64,000 nucleotides of DNA from the NCBI GenBank assembly GCA_030386875.1, contig JASJYW010000026.1, positions 10,310,246 to 10,374,245 of the forward strand. The letters run 5' to 3'. Every line of letters starts with the position of its first letter. The first letter of the stretch is position 1. Shown here piece by piece: positions 11,393 through 19,801 of the stretch. Origin of the DNA: Morinoia aosen. Lineage: Eukaryota; Arthropoda; Malacostraca; Amphipoda; Talitridae. Below the pieces are notes generated by a model. The model made no database searches. It was not told where the DNA came from and saw only the letters and a program-made list of their open reading frames with translations. A program made the position numbers and the translations under genes.

Positions 11393-12817
11393 ATGTCGGA
11401 TTTATCTGATTCTTTGGACAGTGAGGACGAAGTAGTTAGAACTAAACCTACTGTAACTAAATACGGACGAGTGAGTAACCCAGTAGTTAGCAAGATGACG
11501 ACTCCTAACACGGCTGGACCTAGTAACGTTGACGCGTCACAACTTGCACGTGACATTGCTGCAAATCTAAATGTTCCCTCTGTCGGTACAATAATGACTA
11601 ATGCAGAGCTTCCTACGTTTCGTGGAAGACGTAGACTTCATGATGGAGAGTTCCTAGAGAACAAAACATTCTCGACACATATCCAAAATCTTAAGGCCTA
11701 TATGAGCTTGTTGCCAGATGCCACTAGTGATGAGCGTAGAAAGGAATTTTTAGTACGATCTGCAAACAAGAACGTCGGCGACTTCAATAGTGTAGTAACT
11801 AAGCTCGTTAACGCCGACTTGAATTATTCTTTCGATCAGGTCGTTCAGATACTTGAGGACATTTACGTTTCGAGAGGAGAGAAGAGTATCCATGCATTGG
11901 CTTGCGATCTAAACGAGTTAAAATTAGTTAAAAATAATGCACTTGCTGCTCAGATCGTGAACGCGTTTTCGAAAATAAGGAAGCTAACCGAGAGTATTCT
12001 TAATTCAAACTCGTTAGGGTGGCAGCGCCACAGTTATTTCCAAAACTGCACGACTCAGGCTGAGTTAAAAAAATTTGTAGGCGACAGCATGTCGTACAGT
12101 CTAGCTTTATCAATTTTAGGTCCATTATTTGATGAGTCGTTCGCTAGAAAAATTTTTGAAACACAATTTTCAACGGCAGAGGAATTGTTGGCTAAGTTAA
12201 TTTCCGCAGTGCGAAGTCAAAGCGAGTCTAAGAAAATTCTCGCACAAAAGTATCAGGTCAGACAGGACAGTGAGAGTTTTGTAGGTGAAGTGACTAGTGA
12301 AGTCGAGGAAGTTTTGGAGGAGCAAGATCAATTCCAGGAGCACGAAGTGTACTACGGAGGTGTCGGAAATTATCGTAGGAATTTTCGATCAGGAATGAGG
12401 AGGATTGTTCCTAGACCTTGGCTAAATAGAGGACGAAGTAGAGGCAGAGAGTTTAACAGTTATGTAGGAGATAGAGGACATGGTTCCTTAGAATGTAACT
12501 GGGTTAAATCAGATAGCGGTAGTTCTGGAGTTGTAGGAAATTCCGGAGGAAATTCGGGCACGAAAAAGCCCGGGTTCCCGTACTGTACCTCCTGTTCAAT
12601 GGTAGGGCACTTTGAGTGTCGACCTCAAAGAGGTCAAGTTCAAGGAGGTCAGAGAGGATGTTTTGCCTGCGGTGGAACTCACGTAGTAAAAAACTGTAGA
12701 GCGAGCGGTTCGGAGATCCGTAGCTATAGGGCGTATTTACGCGGCAGAGGTAGCGCGAACCGTGGCCAAAATGAAGTTCATTGGGCGGAGAGCAAGTCAA
12801 GTGATTTTTTAAACTAG
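11393..12817 (+). CDS. gag: E1 Gag polyprotein (capsid and nucleocapsid), 474 aa
   Basis: Structural polyprotein that assembles the retrotransposon particle and binds genomic RNA. It starts at ATG 11393 (context acacATGt) after stop-rich leader. Residues about 1-80 are acidic and Ser/Thr-rich. About 80-300 are mostly helical, with capsid-like spacing and few cysteines. About 300-330 are acidic (EVEEVLEEQ). From about 335 the chain is Arg/Gly-rich. Two Cys/His clusters follow: C398-x2-C401-x4-H406-x2-C409 and C423-x2-C426-x3-H430-x4-C435. Both deviate from the usual CX2CX4HX4C knuckle by shortened spacing. The frame ends at TAG 12815-12817, inside a -1 frameshift signal leading into pol. The stretch FNSYVGDRGHGSLE matches VKSFVGDRELGTLE in the E2 Gag, tying the two elements together. 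Confidence 0.92.
   Translation: MSDLSDSLDSEDEVVRTKPTVTKYGRVSNPVVSKMTTPNTAGPSNVDASQLARDIAANLNVPSVGTIMTNAELPTFRGRRRLHDGEFLENKTFSTHIQNLKAYMSLLPDATSDERRKEFLVRSANKNVGDFNSVVTKLVNADLNYSFDQVVQILEDIYVSRGEKSIHALACDLNELKLVKNNALAAQIVNAFSKIRKLTESILNSNSLGWQRHSYFQNCTTQAELKKFVGDSMSYSLALSILGPLFDESFARKIFETQFSTAEELLAKLISAVRSQSESKKILAQKYQVRQDSESFVGEVTSEVEEVLEEQDQFQEHEVYYGGVGNYRRNFRSGMRRIVPRPWLNRGRSRGREFNSYVGDRGHGSLECNWVKSDSGSSGVVGNSGGNSGTKKPGFPYCTSCSMVGHFECRPQRGQVQGGQRGCFACGGTHVVKNCRASGSEIRSYRAYLRGRGSANRGQNEVHWAESKSSDFLN
12805..12814 (+). promoter_or_regulatory. E1 -1 ribosomal frameshift site with two overlapping slippery heptamers
   Basis: The end of gag reads GAT TTT TTA AAC TAG. In the gag frame this holds both T TTT TTA (12805-12811) and T TTA AAC (12808-12814), each a known X XXY YYZ heptamer, immediately before the gag stop. 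The pol frame is exactly -1 and is open across the site (CTA GGT GAA...). The pol frame has no ATG near its beginning, so frameshifting is the expected route. Confidence 0.85.
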
Positions 12818-15800
12818 GTGAAGGTAGTAAGGGGGATTTGAAACAGATTGAGCCCGAGTTAATTAGCGGTACCAAACTCGTTAAACTGGAGACCGTGGCA
12901 ATCCCAGATACCACCGAAATAACCAAATCGTATGTTGACCCTGTGTTTAACTGTAAAAATAGATATAGTTTATTACAAGAAGAAGAGCTTGAAAATGACC
13001 ATTGTCAAGGCAAAACGGTGGAATCATATTTTTCTGTGTCCGTTGTAAAGAATGTTGATAAAAACGCTGGATTAGTGTCATTTAAGGAGTGCAACAAGCC
13101 GACTATAATTATTCGCAATAACGATCAGTATTTGAATGCCTTAATTGACAGTGGATCGGAGAAGTGCCTTGTTAGTTACAGACAGATTAAAAATTTGAGT
13201 GATGAAGTCAAGCCGAGTAAATTAAGAGTCAAGGGAATAAGCGGAAAAAGCGACGTGACCGGTGAGGTAGAGTTATCCATTAAAATCCCGGGCACAAGTA
13301 AAGTAATTAAAACAAATGCACTCATTTTTCGTGAAGCCAAATTTAATTATGATTTAATTCTAGGTCGTGACGTCTTAAAAGACGCCGTAATAAACTTCAG
13401 AGAGAAGGAACTTCTTTGGAATAATGTTGCAATTCCTTTTCAAGATCTAAATGTGGAACCTTTGTTAAGCAGAGAAGCTGTAATGCAAAAAATAATGAAG
13501 AGTGATTGTCTGTTATCAGAGATTGCGGTCGCCAGAAAGACCAAGAGTCAATTAAAAAATGCTGACTGCGGCAGAAACAATGCTGACTGCAGGAGAGAAA
13601 ATGCTGACTGCAGGACAATGAGAGCTGAGGTAGCTCAGAGACAGAGCATGAGAGCTGCGGTAGCTCAGGCACAGACAATGAGAACAAAACAATTAATTGT
13701 TCATTGTAATCAGGCTGAAGTACCTGGTAATTCGCTTAACGTTGTTTATGGGTTCATTAGGAAACCAATTGTAGGAGAATATATGGTGGTCAAAAGATAT
13801 TTTGACAATGGTGCTTTAATAGCTGACTCAATTGTGCAAGTAAATGAGGACGGTGTGGTACCGGTCATGATTCTAAATGCTAACGAGGAGACGTTGTACT
13901 TCTCTGAGAACACGATGCTATGCAACGTGGAGTTGGTAAAAGCTGATGATATTGAGAGCGAAATGTATTTAACAAGTGTTGACACAGCGCTCAGAGATGC
14001 GTGTGAGGTTGAAGTAAATTTTGTTGCGGGGTCAGATACGATGGAAGTTAAATCGACATGTGGCGGAAGGAATGCCATAGTTGATAGGAAACTTTGTTCG
14101 GAAGCTGATACTCGTGGCAGAGGTGCAATTTCTGTTGATATTGTTGATAATAAGAAGTTAGAATCGAGTGGAGAAGGTGGAGAAAAGGAGTTACGCCGTA
14201 ACTTGACCATAAATGATATTTCCTGTAATGAAGAAGACATTCAATTACCTTTAGTTAATTTGTTAAATAAATTCCGTGACGTAGTAACTTTGGAGGGAGA
14301 AAAAATAGGTGTAACCAACATTTTGAAGCATCATATTCAGTTGAAGACTGATGCGCCTGTGTTAAATTTAGCTCCCTACCGAATACCTCATAAGTACCAA
14401 GAAGAGGTAATGAGAATAACTAACGATATGCGCGATCAGGGAATAATAGAGGAGTCATCTTCTGAGTTCAATTTCCCTGTCATTATAGTTAAAAAAAAAT
14501 CGGGAGATTTACGGCCCGTTATTGATTTCCGTGCTTTGAATAAAGTTTTAATTAAACATTCATATCCAATTCCCAGAATTGACGAGATTTTGTCGACCTT
14601 AGGTAATAACACGTGGTTCTCTAATCTTGATCTGCGCTCGGCATTTCATCAAATTGAGTTAGAACAAGAGAGTAGAAAATACACGGCATTTACCGTAAAT
14701 TACCGTAAATATCAATTCTGCCGTGTACCATTCGGTCTTTCTACGTCTCCGGGAATATTTCAAAGAGTCATGACATCTGCACTTGCACCCATTCTGGGTA
14801 AACTAGCTTTCGTCTTCCTAGACGATATCCTGGTGTTCTCAAAAAATAAAGATCAGCACTTGGCTGATATAGAAATTGTCCTTAAAATGCTGCGGTCCGG
14901 TAAATTATCCTTAAAGCTTGAGAAATGCCATTTCTTCAAGAAAGAACTCGAATATCTGGGCCATATAATTGCCGCAGATGGAATTAAATGCAAATATTCA
15001 AAAAAATTACAAGAATGCCGAGCGCCAACCAATGTTAAAGAATTACAACAGTTTTTAGGTTTAGCGAATTATTTCCGCAGTTTTCTACCAAATTTCGCGG
15101 AGATAGCAAGTCCCTTGTATACACTTTTGAGAAAAAATGTAGTTTATACTTGGACTGCCGAATGTCAAAAAAGTTTTGAGGTTATGAAATCTCTATTGAC
15201 TTCTGACACAGTTCTGAGACATCCCGACTATACTAAAGAATTCCATGTTTTCACAGACGCTTCCAATTCAGGAATTGGTGCTGTTTTAATGCAAGCAGAT
15301 GATTCAAGCGACAAAATTCTAAGACCCATAGCTTACTATAGTAAAAATTTAAACTCCAGCCAGCGCCGGTACGCGACTACGAAAAAAGAATTCTACGCGA
15401 TACACGCGGCCTTAAAACATTTTAGATACTTAATTACAGGGTATACGGTTCGCGTCTACACCGACCACCGCCCTCTTGCACCACTGTTCAATAAAAAATT
15501 ACCAGACGATACCAGTATGTCACGCTGGTGCATTAACGTAAACTCCTATGACCCAGTGGTTAAATACCTTCCTGGCAAGGAAAATGTTGTGGCTGACTAT
15601 TTGAGCAGATTACCTATTAATAACGAGAAACTAAATCTTAAAGAACTAAATTCTTGTGACGATTTGAAATCAGAATTTGAATCGGAAGTTTGCATTGCAG
15701 AGACACGTGCACGGAAGCGACAGACGCACGCTCGCATGACGACCGACGAAGCAGACGACCTGCCGGTTAGAGACAGTCTTGACCGAGACAAACACGCTTG

Positions 15801-17082
15801 TCCCAAGCTGCTTAGTTACGTACCAACTGAAGCTGAGATATCTTGGACGATTAAGGAATTTATCGACGAACAAAACAACGACGCTTTCTGTATAGAGATT
15901 AAGAATGCTTTGTTGCATGACAGTGTTTCGACTATTCCTGACTTAGATAAATTTCTAATGTTAAATAATATTCTTTATAGACGTAGAGAAATTGATAATC
16001 GACCGAGTACAATTTTGACTGCAGTTGTTCCTAATTCATTAATGAGTAAAGCTATCCTAGCGATACATAGTTTGTATCACGTAGATCACAAACATACTTT
16101 GTTCAAATTTAAGTTGAAATATTGGAATCAATTAGAGAAAACAATTGTGCGCAAAGTTGTTCAGCATTGCGAGGTGTGTAAGATTATTAAAGCACGACCC
16201 TCAGTTCCAATCAAAATTTTAACAGCTCCAATAGCTACGAAACCTTTCGAAGTTGTATCAATTGATTTGCTGGGGCCACTTAAAGTAACTGATAATGGGA
16301 ATAAATATATTCTTGTTGTGATTGACCTGTTTTCAAGGTTTTGTCGTTTATATGCAATTTCAAATCGAAATACAGAAACAGTGATTTCTTGCTTAAGCAA
16401 CTGTTTCTCGCTACTCGGGTACCCTAAGACGCTCATTTCAGATAATGCTTATGAGTTTAAATCAGTGGCTCTCAAACAATTTGCAAAATTACATGCCATT
16501 TCAAAAAGAGAAGTTTTGGCTTATAGCCCACATTCTAATGCAATTGTGGAACGCAACAATAAAAAAATTACGAATCTGTTAAAGCTCTATATTAATACGC
16601 TTGTTAATGTAGAGTGGGACCAATTATTGGAAGTAGTAGAAAATGCCTTGAATAATTCTTTAAACTCTACTATTGGCGAAACACCAAGCTATATAATGTT
16701 CAATCGCGATACGTGTGCCTATTATCAGTCTGACAGTTTCGATTCAGTAATTTACAGTTTTGATGAAGAAATAGATTTAGTGAATATTAGAGCTAGAGAA
16801 GCCGTTCGGACAGTAGAAAATATACGAAATTTAATTATTAACAACACAACAGAGCGAAATCTTTATAGAAACCTTAAGCGGCGCGATAAGGATATTCAAG
16901 TTGGTGACAGAGTCCTATTAAGGAATCATAACAAGAACCATAAATTGGAATTAACTTGGATTGGGCCTGCGGTCGTCCAAAAGGTTAAACGTAATTACGC
17001 TGATATTAAAATTGGATCTAAAATCGTTAGAAGTAACCTTAATCATGTTTTACCGCTCAAAAAGGTAAAATCTGTGAGTTAA
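12814..17082 (+). CDS. pol: E1 Pol polyprotein: protease, reverse transcriptase, RNase H, integrase
   Basis: Made by -1 frameshift from gag; no ATG begins the frame. Numbering residues from the TTG at 12838: protease active site D104-S-G-S with the later flap-side motif LILGRD at 173-178; reverse transcriptase about 480-720 with F-L-D662-D663 in place of the common Y-x-D-D; RNase H from about D807 (VFTDASNSGIG); integrase zinc domain with H1077 and C1111-x2-C1114; integrase core D1143, D1202, E1238 (D-x58-D-x35-E). The C-terminal LTWIGPAVV...NHVLPL resembles the GPY/F module. No stop or frameshift breaks the 1,414 codons. An imperfect tandem repeat separates protease from RT. It copies RNA to DNA and inserts it into the host genome. 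Close relative of the E2 Pol. Confidence 0.97.
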   Translation, partial: LGEGSKGDLKQIEPELISGTKLVKLETVAIPDTTEITKSYVDPVFNCKNRYSLLQEEELENDHCQGKTVESYFSVSVVKNVDKNAGLVSFKECNKPTIIIRNNDQYLNALIDSGSEKCLVSYRQIKNLSDEVKPSKLRVKGISGKSDVTGEVELSIKIPGTSKVIKTNALIFREAKFNYDLILGRDVLKDAVINFREKELLWNNVAIPFQDLNVEPLLSREAVMQKIMKSDCLLSEIAVARKTKSQLKNADCGRNNADCRRENADCRTMRAEVAQRQSMRAAVAQAQTMRTKQLIVHCNQAEVPGNSLNVVYGFIRKPIVGEYMVVKRYFDNGALIADSIVQVNEDGVVPVMILNANEETLYFSENTMLCNVELVKADDIESEMYLTSVDTALRDACEVEVNFVAGSDTMEVKSTCGGRNAIVDRKLCSEADTRGRGAISVDIVDNKKLESSGEGGEKELRRNLTINDISCNEEDIQLPLVNLLNKFRDVVTLEGEKIGVTNILKHHIQLKTDAPVLNLAPYRIPHKYQEEVMRITNDMRDQGIIEESSSEFNFPVIIVKKKSGDLRPVIDFRALNKVLIKHSYPIPRIDEILSTLGNNTWFSNLDLRSAFHQIELEQESRKYTAFTVNYRKYQFCRVPFGLSTSPGIFQRVMTSALAPILGKLAFVFLDDILVFSKNKDQHLADIEIVLKMLRSGKLSLKLEKCHFFKKELEYLGHIIAADGIKCKYSKKLQECRAPTNVKELQQFLGLANYFRSFLPNFAEIASPLYTLLRKNVVYTWTAECQKSFEVMKSLLTSDTVLRHPDYTKEFHVFTDASNSGIGAVLMQADDSSDKILRPIAYYSKNLNSSQRRYATTKKEFYAIHAALKHFRYLITGYTVRVYTDHRPLAPLFNKKLPDDTSMSRWCINVNSYDPVVKYLPGKENVVADYLSRLPINNEKLNLKELNSCDDLKSEFESEVCIAETRARKRQTHARMTTDEADDLPVRDSLDRDKHACPKLLSYVPTEAEISWTIKEFIDEQNNDAFCIEIKNALLHDSVSTIPDLDKFLMLNNILYRRREIDNRPSTILTAVVPNSLMSKAILAIHSLYHVDHKHTLFKFKLKYWNQLEKTIVRKVVQHCEVCKIIKARPSVPIKILTAPIATKPFEVVSIDLLGPLKVTDNGNKYILVVIDLFSRFCRLYAISNRNTETVISCLSNCFSLLGYPKTLISDNAYEFKSVALKQFAKLHAISKREVLAYSPHSNAIVERNNKKITNLLKLYINTLVNVEWDQLLEVVENALNNSLNSTIGETPSYIMFNRDTCAYYQSDSFDSVIYSFDEEIDLVNIRAREAVRTVENIRNLIINNTTERNLYRNLKRRDKDIQVGDRVLLRNHNKNHKLELTWIGPAVVQKVKRNYADIKIGSKIVRSNLNHVLPLKKVKSVS
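13558..13683 (+). repeat. In-frame tandem repeats within E1 pol (21-bp x3, then 30-bp x2)
   Basis: aatgctgactgc starts repeat at 13558, 13579 and 13600 (protein NADC three times). They are followed by 30-bp units at 13618 and 13648 beginning atgagagctg (protein MRAxVAQxQ twice). Unit lengths are multiples of 3, so pol stays open. They lie in the linker between protease and RT, a region free to vary in length. Confidence 0.9.
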
Positions 17083-17759
17083 AAAGACGAATTCATTCGA
17101 CTATGTGACGTGCTAACTAATCGACGAGTAATTTTACCCTTTTACCATTTTTTTAACCTTTTACCGTTGTTTTACCGTTGTTTATAACTAATGTTAAGAG
17201 ATATAATCATAATTTTAGAGGCGTTTTCTTGGCTAAATGCAATATGCTTGCATTCATATTAATCTCAGTAGTCAATGCGTTGTGTTTTAATATGTTAATC
17301 TTAACGTTGCTTTATGCTCAAGTAACTTGATGTAAATGTTAGGCATTTACCCCAGAGGAATTTGTACTGTCTCGTCTAGCTGTCGCTAAGACGTTTCATT
17401 AAATTTTTAATTGAATTCACTCAGACATCCGTTTTGCTAAATGGACAGTTTTAATCATGAACGGATGCGCCGACGGCGAATTGCAAATCGCTGAGGTTGC
17501 TGTTCACCTTGCGAGATGAGTTGTTTTGACGCTGCGGCCGTATGCTGCAGTCTCGCGCCGGGCTATTTTTGTTCCGTCGGAATGTCCGGCGATCAGCAAA
17601 TTTAGATTGCATTCATGAGAAAGGTGTCTTGTCACCGGTCACACATGATCAGCGTTTAATTGCTTTAGGCTAGACTATCGTGGTTGTCAAGGACAGTTGT
17701 CAGACAACCGAGAGTTGATACCAAATTGTATGTTGTATTTATTTTATTTAAAACGGCCG
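17083..17759 (+). other. E1 spacer between pol and ORF3 (no gene seen)
   Basis: AT-rich with a (t)tttacc run near 17127-17180. A continuous frame from a TTG at 17684 joins ORF3, but it has no ATG until 17813 and the splice acceptor lies between, so the upstream part is not treated as coding. Confidence 0.6.
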
Positions 17760-17789
17760 TGCTAATCTTTCTGTATTTGTTCTTTGCAG
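17760..17789 (+). promoter_or_regulatory. Candidate branch point and splice acceptor before E1 ORF3
   Basis: TGCTAATCT (17760-17768, a good branch-point sequence) is followed by a pyrimidine tract and TTGCAG ending at 17789. The same nonamer at the same distance (30 against 29 nt from nonamer start to AG) precedes E2 ORF3 at 60135-60163. The first strong-context ATG downstream is that of ORF3 at 17813. Confidence 0.7.
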
Positions 17790-17812
17790 CCCATGCGCGG
17801 GACGAGTCAACT

Positions 17813-18043
17813 ATGGCTGAGGCGTTTGAGGGCGAGGCTGTCGCGGGTGCGGCGACGACCTTCGCTGGAAATGACGAATTTTTGGTCATCTGCACGTCAA
17901 TGGCGTTTGACCAGAAGTTCAATAACATGGAGATCGCGCTGATAGCGATCCTCATCCTATTGTCGACGTTAGGACTCGCCATGATCCTTCATACTCTTCA
18001 TCGGAGATCAACAATTTTACTTAGTCTGCGAGATCAACACTAA
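17813..18043 (+). CDS. E1 ORF3: 76-aa single-pass membrane protein
   Basis: Starts at ATG 17813 (actATGg: A at -3, G at +4), 24 nt after the predicted splice acceptor, and ends TAA at 18041-18043. Residues 1-39 are polar to neutral and slightly acidic (MAEAFEGEAVAG...). Residues 41-59 form one hydrophobic helix (IALIAILILLSTLGLAMIL). The tail of about 17 residues is basic near the membrane (HRR). There is no signal peptide, no Cys-rich ectodomain and no furin-like site, so it is not a classical Env. It occupies the place of env and should be made from a spliced RNA. By analogy with E2 ORF3 it is probably a small accessory membrane protein of the element; function unknown. A weaker ATG at 17793 opens an Arg-rich overlapping frame that I regard as a shadow. 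Confidence 0.6.
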   Translation: MAEAFEGEAVAGAATTFAGNDEFLVICTSMAFDQKFNNMEIALIAILILLSTLGLAMILHTLHRRSTILLSLRDQH

Positions 18044-19607
18044 TGAACTGGGGTGATAAGCTTGCCAACGTGAAAATGATTTATTTCAAATTATTTAGGA
18101 TGGAAAATTTAATTGAAATACGTGAAAATTTATTAATTGGAAAAGTGTTTGAATTTGAAAATTGGCTTGAAAATTTTGAAATCTGGCGCGCAGTGGTTAA
18201 ATGAAACGCAAATCGCATGAAACACGCGATACAATATGCGCGCGGTGTCTCGTAATCTGTGTTTAAATCTATTTAACCCATATGTTTAATTTAAGTATGC
18301 TATTTTTAATATTGACGCAAAAATTTTAATTAGCATGCATTATTTATTTTGGGTGTTAGACGTTTTGATGTTTCTAATGTTAATATTTGTATAAGGAAAC
18401 GATCGAAACATGAAAATTTCTTGTCCCTAATGGTATTTAAAAATTTATTGCGATTAAATTATTTAATGTGTGTATTAATTCTAATAGGAGTTATTGCGAA
18501 AGTGGGTAATTAGTTGCGATCATGTAGGATGTTGTTTTATTTTTTTGGTCTTCCTTGGATTATTTTTATCATTATGAAATGGCGTTTGACTTTTTGATCC
18601 TTACGACGTTCTTCATGGCTGTCAACGTGCAGTTTATTTATATGCACGGTAAGTCAGCAGCTTTGCTTTTTGCTTGTTCCATTCGCTTTGCTTGTATGCT
18701 TTCTAATTATTAAGGTTTTGTTTTTTTTTAATTTTTGTTAGGAGTGTGTGAAACTTGAATTTTTACCTGCAATTTCGTTTTGGATGGTTGTGGTAAATTG
18801 GTGATATGGTTTTTTACCAAGGAACGAATTTAAACATTATATCTGAAGGTACTAATAGAGACCGTTTTGGTTTAAGGTATGTTTTTTTCTTGAAATTAAG
18901 TATCTAAGTAAATTAATTTGGTTGTTCTTTCCGTAACGTAAAAATTTTTTTTTCTCCCCTGAGGACGTATTAAAGGTAGTTTTTTAATCTTTTGTGGGTG
19001 ATTGCGGTAACGGGTTTTGATTTATATGCGGAAATGTGTAGGCCATGCTCTTTTAGAGGCGCGGGGGGTAAAGTATTAACGGTTCCTTCCTTTAACATGT
19101 TTTGCTGTATCCGTTGAAGTTACGGAAAATGTTCCCTTGTGTTTAACTTTTGAGGCGGTTTACCTATAATCTAAGTGCTTGCGTTATTCTATATCTTTTG
19201 GTTATTGTAACCGTTCTTACTTGCCGTATTAGCGTGGCGTTGTTTCAAGTTAAAAGTATTAACCTTAGTATTTTTAGTGTTTCAGTTAAACCTGGTATGC
19301 GTATAGTATTCGCTGGAAGCTACCTTGTTAATGCTTATTTCTTTGCGTAAACCTACAATAATGCTTGGCTGGTGCGATTTATCATTTGATTAGTATAATT
19401 TTTTTTTATGATTATGGATGTTGTCACAGTTAACGTAAATTGGTTCCGAATACTTACGAAGAACGGGTTGTTAACGATGCTTGAGAGAATATTTCCCATT
19501 AACATTTTAGTTTTGGGCAGAGATTGTGTTTATTCTGGGTCGAATGCGTTTAAATTGGGTAATTAATTTTGCGGTTTATTTTTGAAAAGTGTAGCCTCTC
19601 TAGTATT
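18044..19607 (+). other. E1 3' untranslated region (AT-rich)
   Basis: About 1.56 kb, T-rich, with no substantial protein apart from the tiny frame at 18579-18713. A 66-codon frame at 19150 begins with TTG and is just hydrophobic T-rich sequence. A GTAAGT lies at 18649 and a strong pyrimidine tract ending ttgttag lies near 18741, so further splicing is possible. Confidence 0.6.
18579..18713 (+). CDS. Possible 44-aa hydrophobic peptide in E1 3' region
   Basis: ATG 18579 (gaaATGg, good context) to TAA 18711-18713. The N-terminal half is strongly hydrophobic (MAFDFLILTTFFMAV), like a signal or anchor segment. The first 12 nt, atggcgtttgac, also occur inside ORF3 at 17900-17911. A consensus GTAAGT (18649) interrupts the frame after residue 23, so it may instead be a short first exon. 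Unrecognised; may be chance in T-rich DNA. Confidence 0.25.
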   Translation: MAFDFLILTTFFMAVNVQFIYMHGKSAALLFACSIRFACMLSNY

Positions 19608-19622
19608 GAAGGGGGGGTGTTA
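19608..19622 (+). other. E1 polypurine tract
   Basis: gaagggggggtgtta lies directly before the 3' LTR, the usual primer position for plus-strand DNA. The E2 equivalent (ggggggagcaatta) is similar. Confidence 0.85.
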
Positions 19623-19797
19623 TGTACGGGCACGTTGTATCTGTCTGGATATCTGGAGTCTGTATTAGCAGTACATAAAAGCCGTTGCTGTCGAGGCTTA
19701 GTTGCTCATTCTGGTCTTGTCCTCCCTGCTGACCGCGTCTGCCAATAATCCACCCAAGCCCACACTCTGAGTTCCATCTACCTGCGTAGACTGCACA
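19623..19797 (+). repeat. 3' LTR of E1 (175 bp, full length)
   Basis: Begins TGTACGGG and ends GACTGCACA. It contains about 74 bases absent from the 5' copy (from aggcttagttgctc to cacactct). Very short LTR for a 10-kb element. Confidence 0.95.
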
Positions 19798-19801
19798 CTG
19801 T
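19798..19801. repeat. Target site duplication of E1, right (ctgt)
   Basis: Second copy of ctgt, immediately after the 3' LTR and continuing into satellite ttcccgtggcgac. Confidence 0.95.

Larger units (their letters stand above)
9849..19797 (+). mobile_element. LTR retrotransposon E1 (Ty3/Gypsy type), 9,949 bp, coding-complete
   Basis: It starts TGTACGGG and ends ...CTGCACA (TG...CA), has short direct LTRs, and is flanked by the 4-bp duplication ctgt (9845-9848 and 19798-19801). The interrupted monomer type (gattgcggagaaaatcccg before, gtgcgtatttagccg after) exists uninterrupted near 3750-3830 and 5893-5960, so the empty site is visible in the same array. Order: LTR, primer site, 1.4-kb leader with a splice donor, gag, -1 frameshift, pol (protease, RT, RNase H, integrase), splice acceptor, small membrane ORF3, AT-rich tail, polypurine tract, LTR. 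Integrase after RNase H and the 4-bp duplication fit Ty3/Gypsy and exclude Copia. Confidence 0.96.

Noticed and set aside
17793-17942. Arg-rich 49-codon frame overlapping E1 ORF3
   Set aside because: Weak ATG context, and the composition is what one gets by reading the GC-rich ORF3 segment out of frame.
19150-19350. 66-codon hydrophobic frame in the E1 3' region
   Set aside because: Starts at TTG, lies in T-rich DNA that encodes hydrophobic residues by chance, no recognisable motif.
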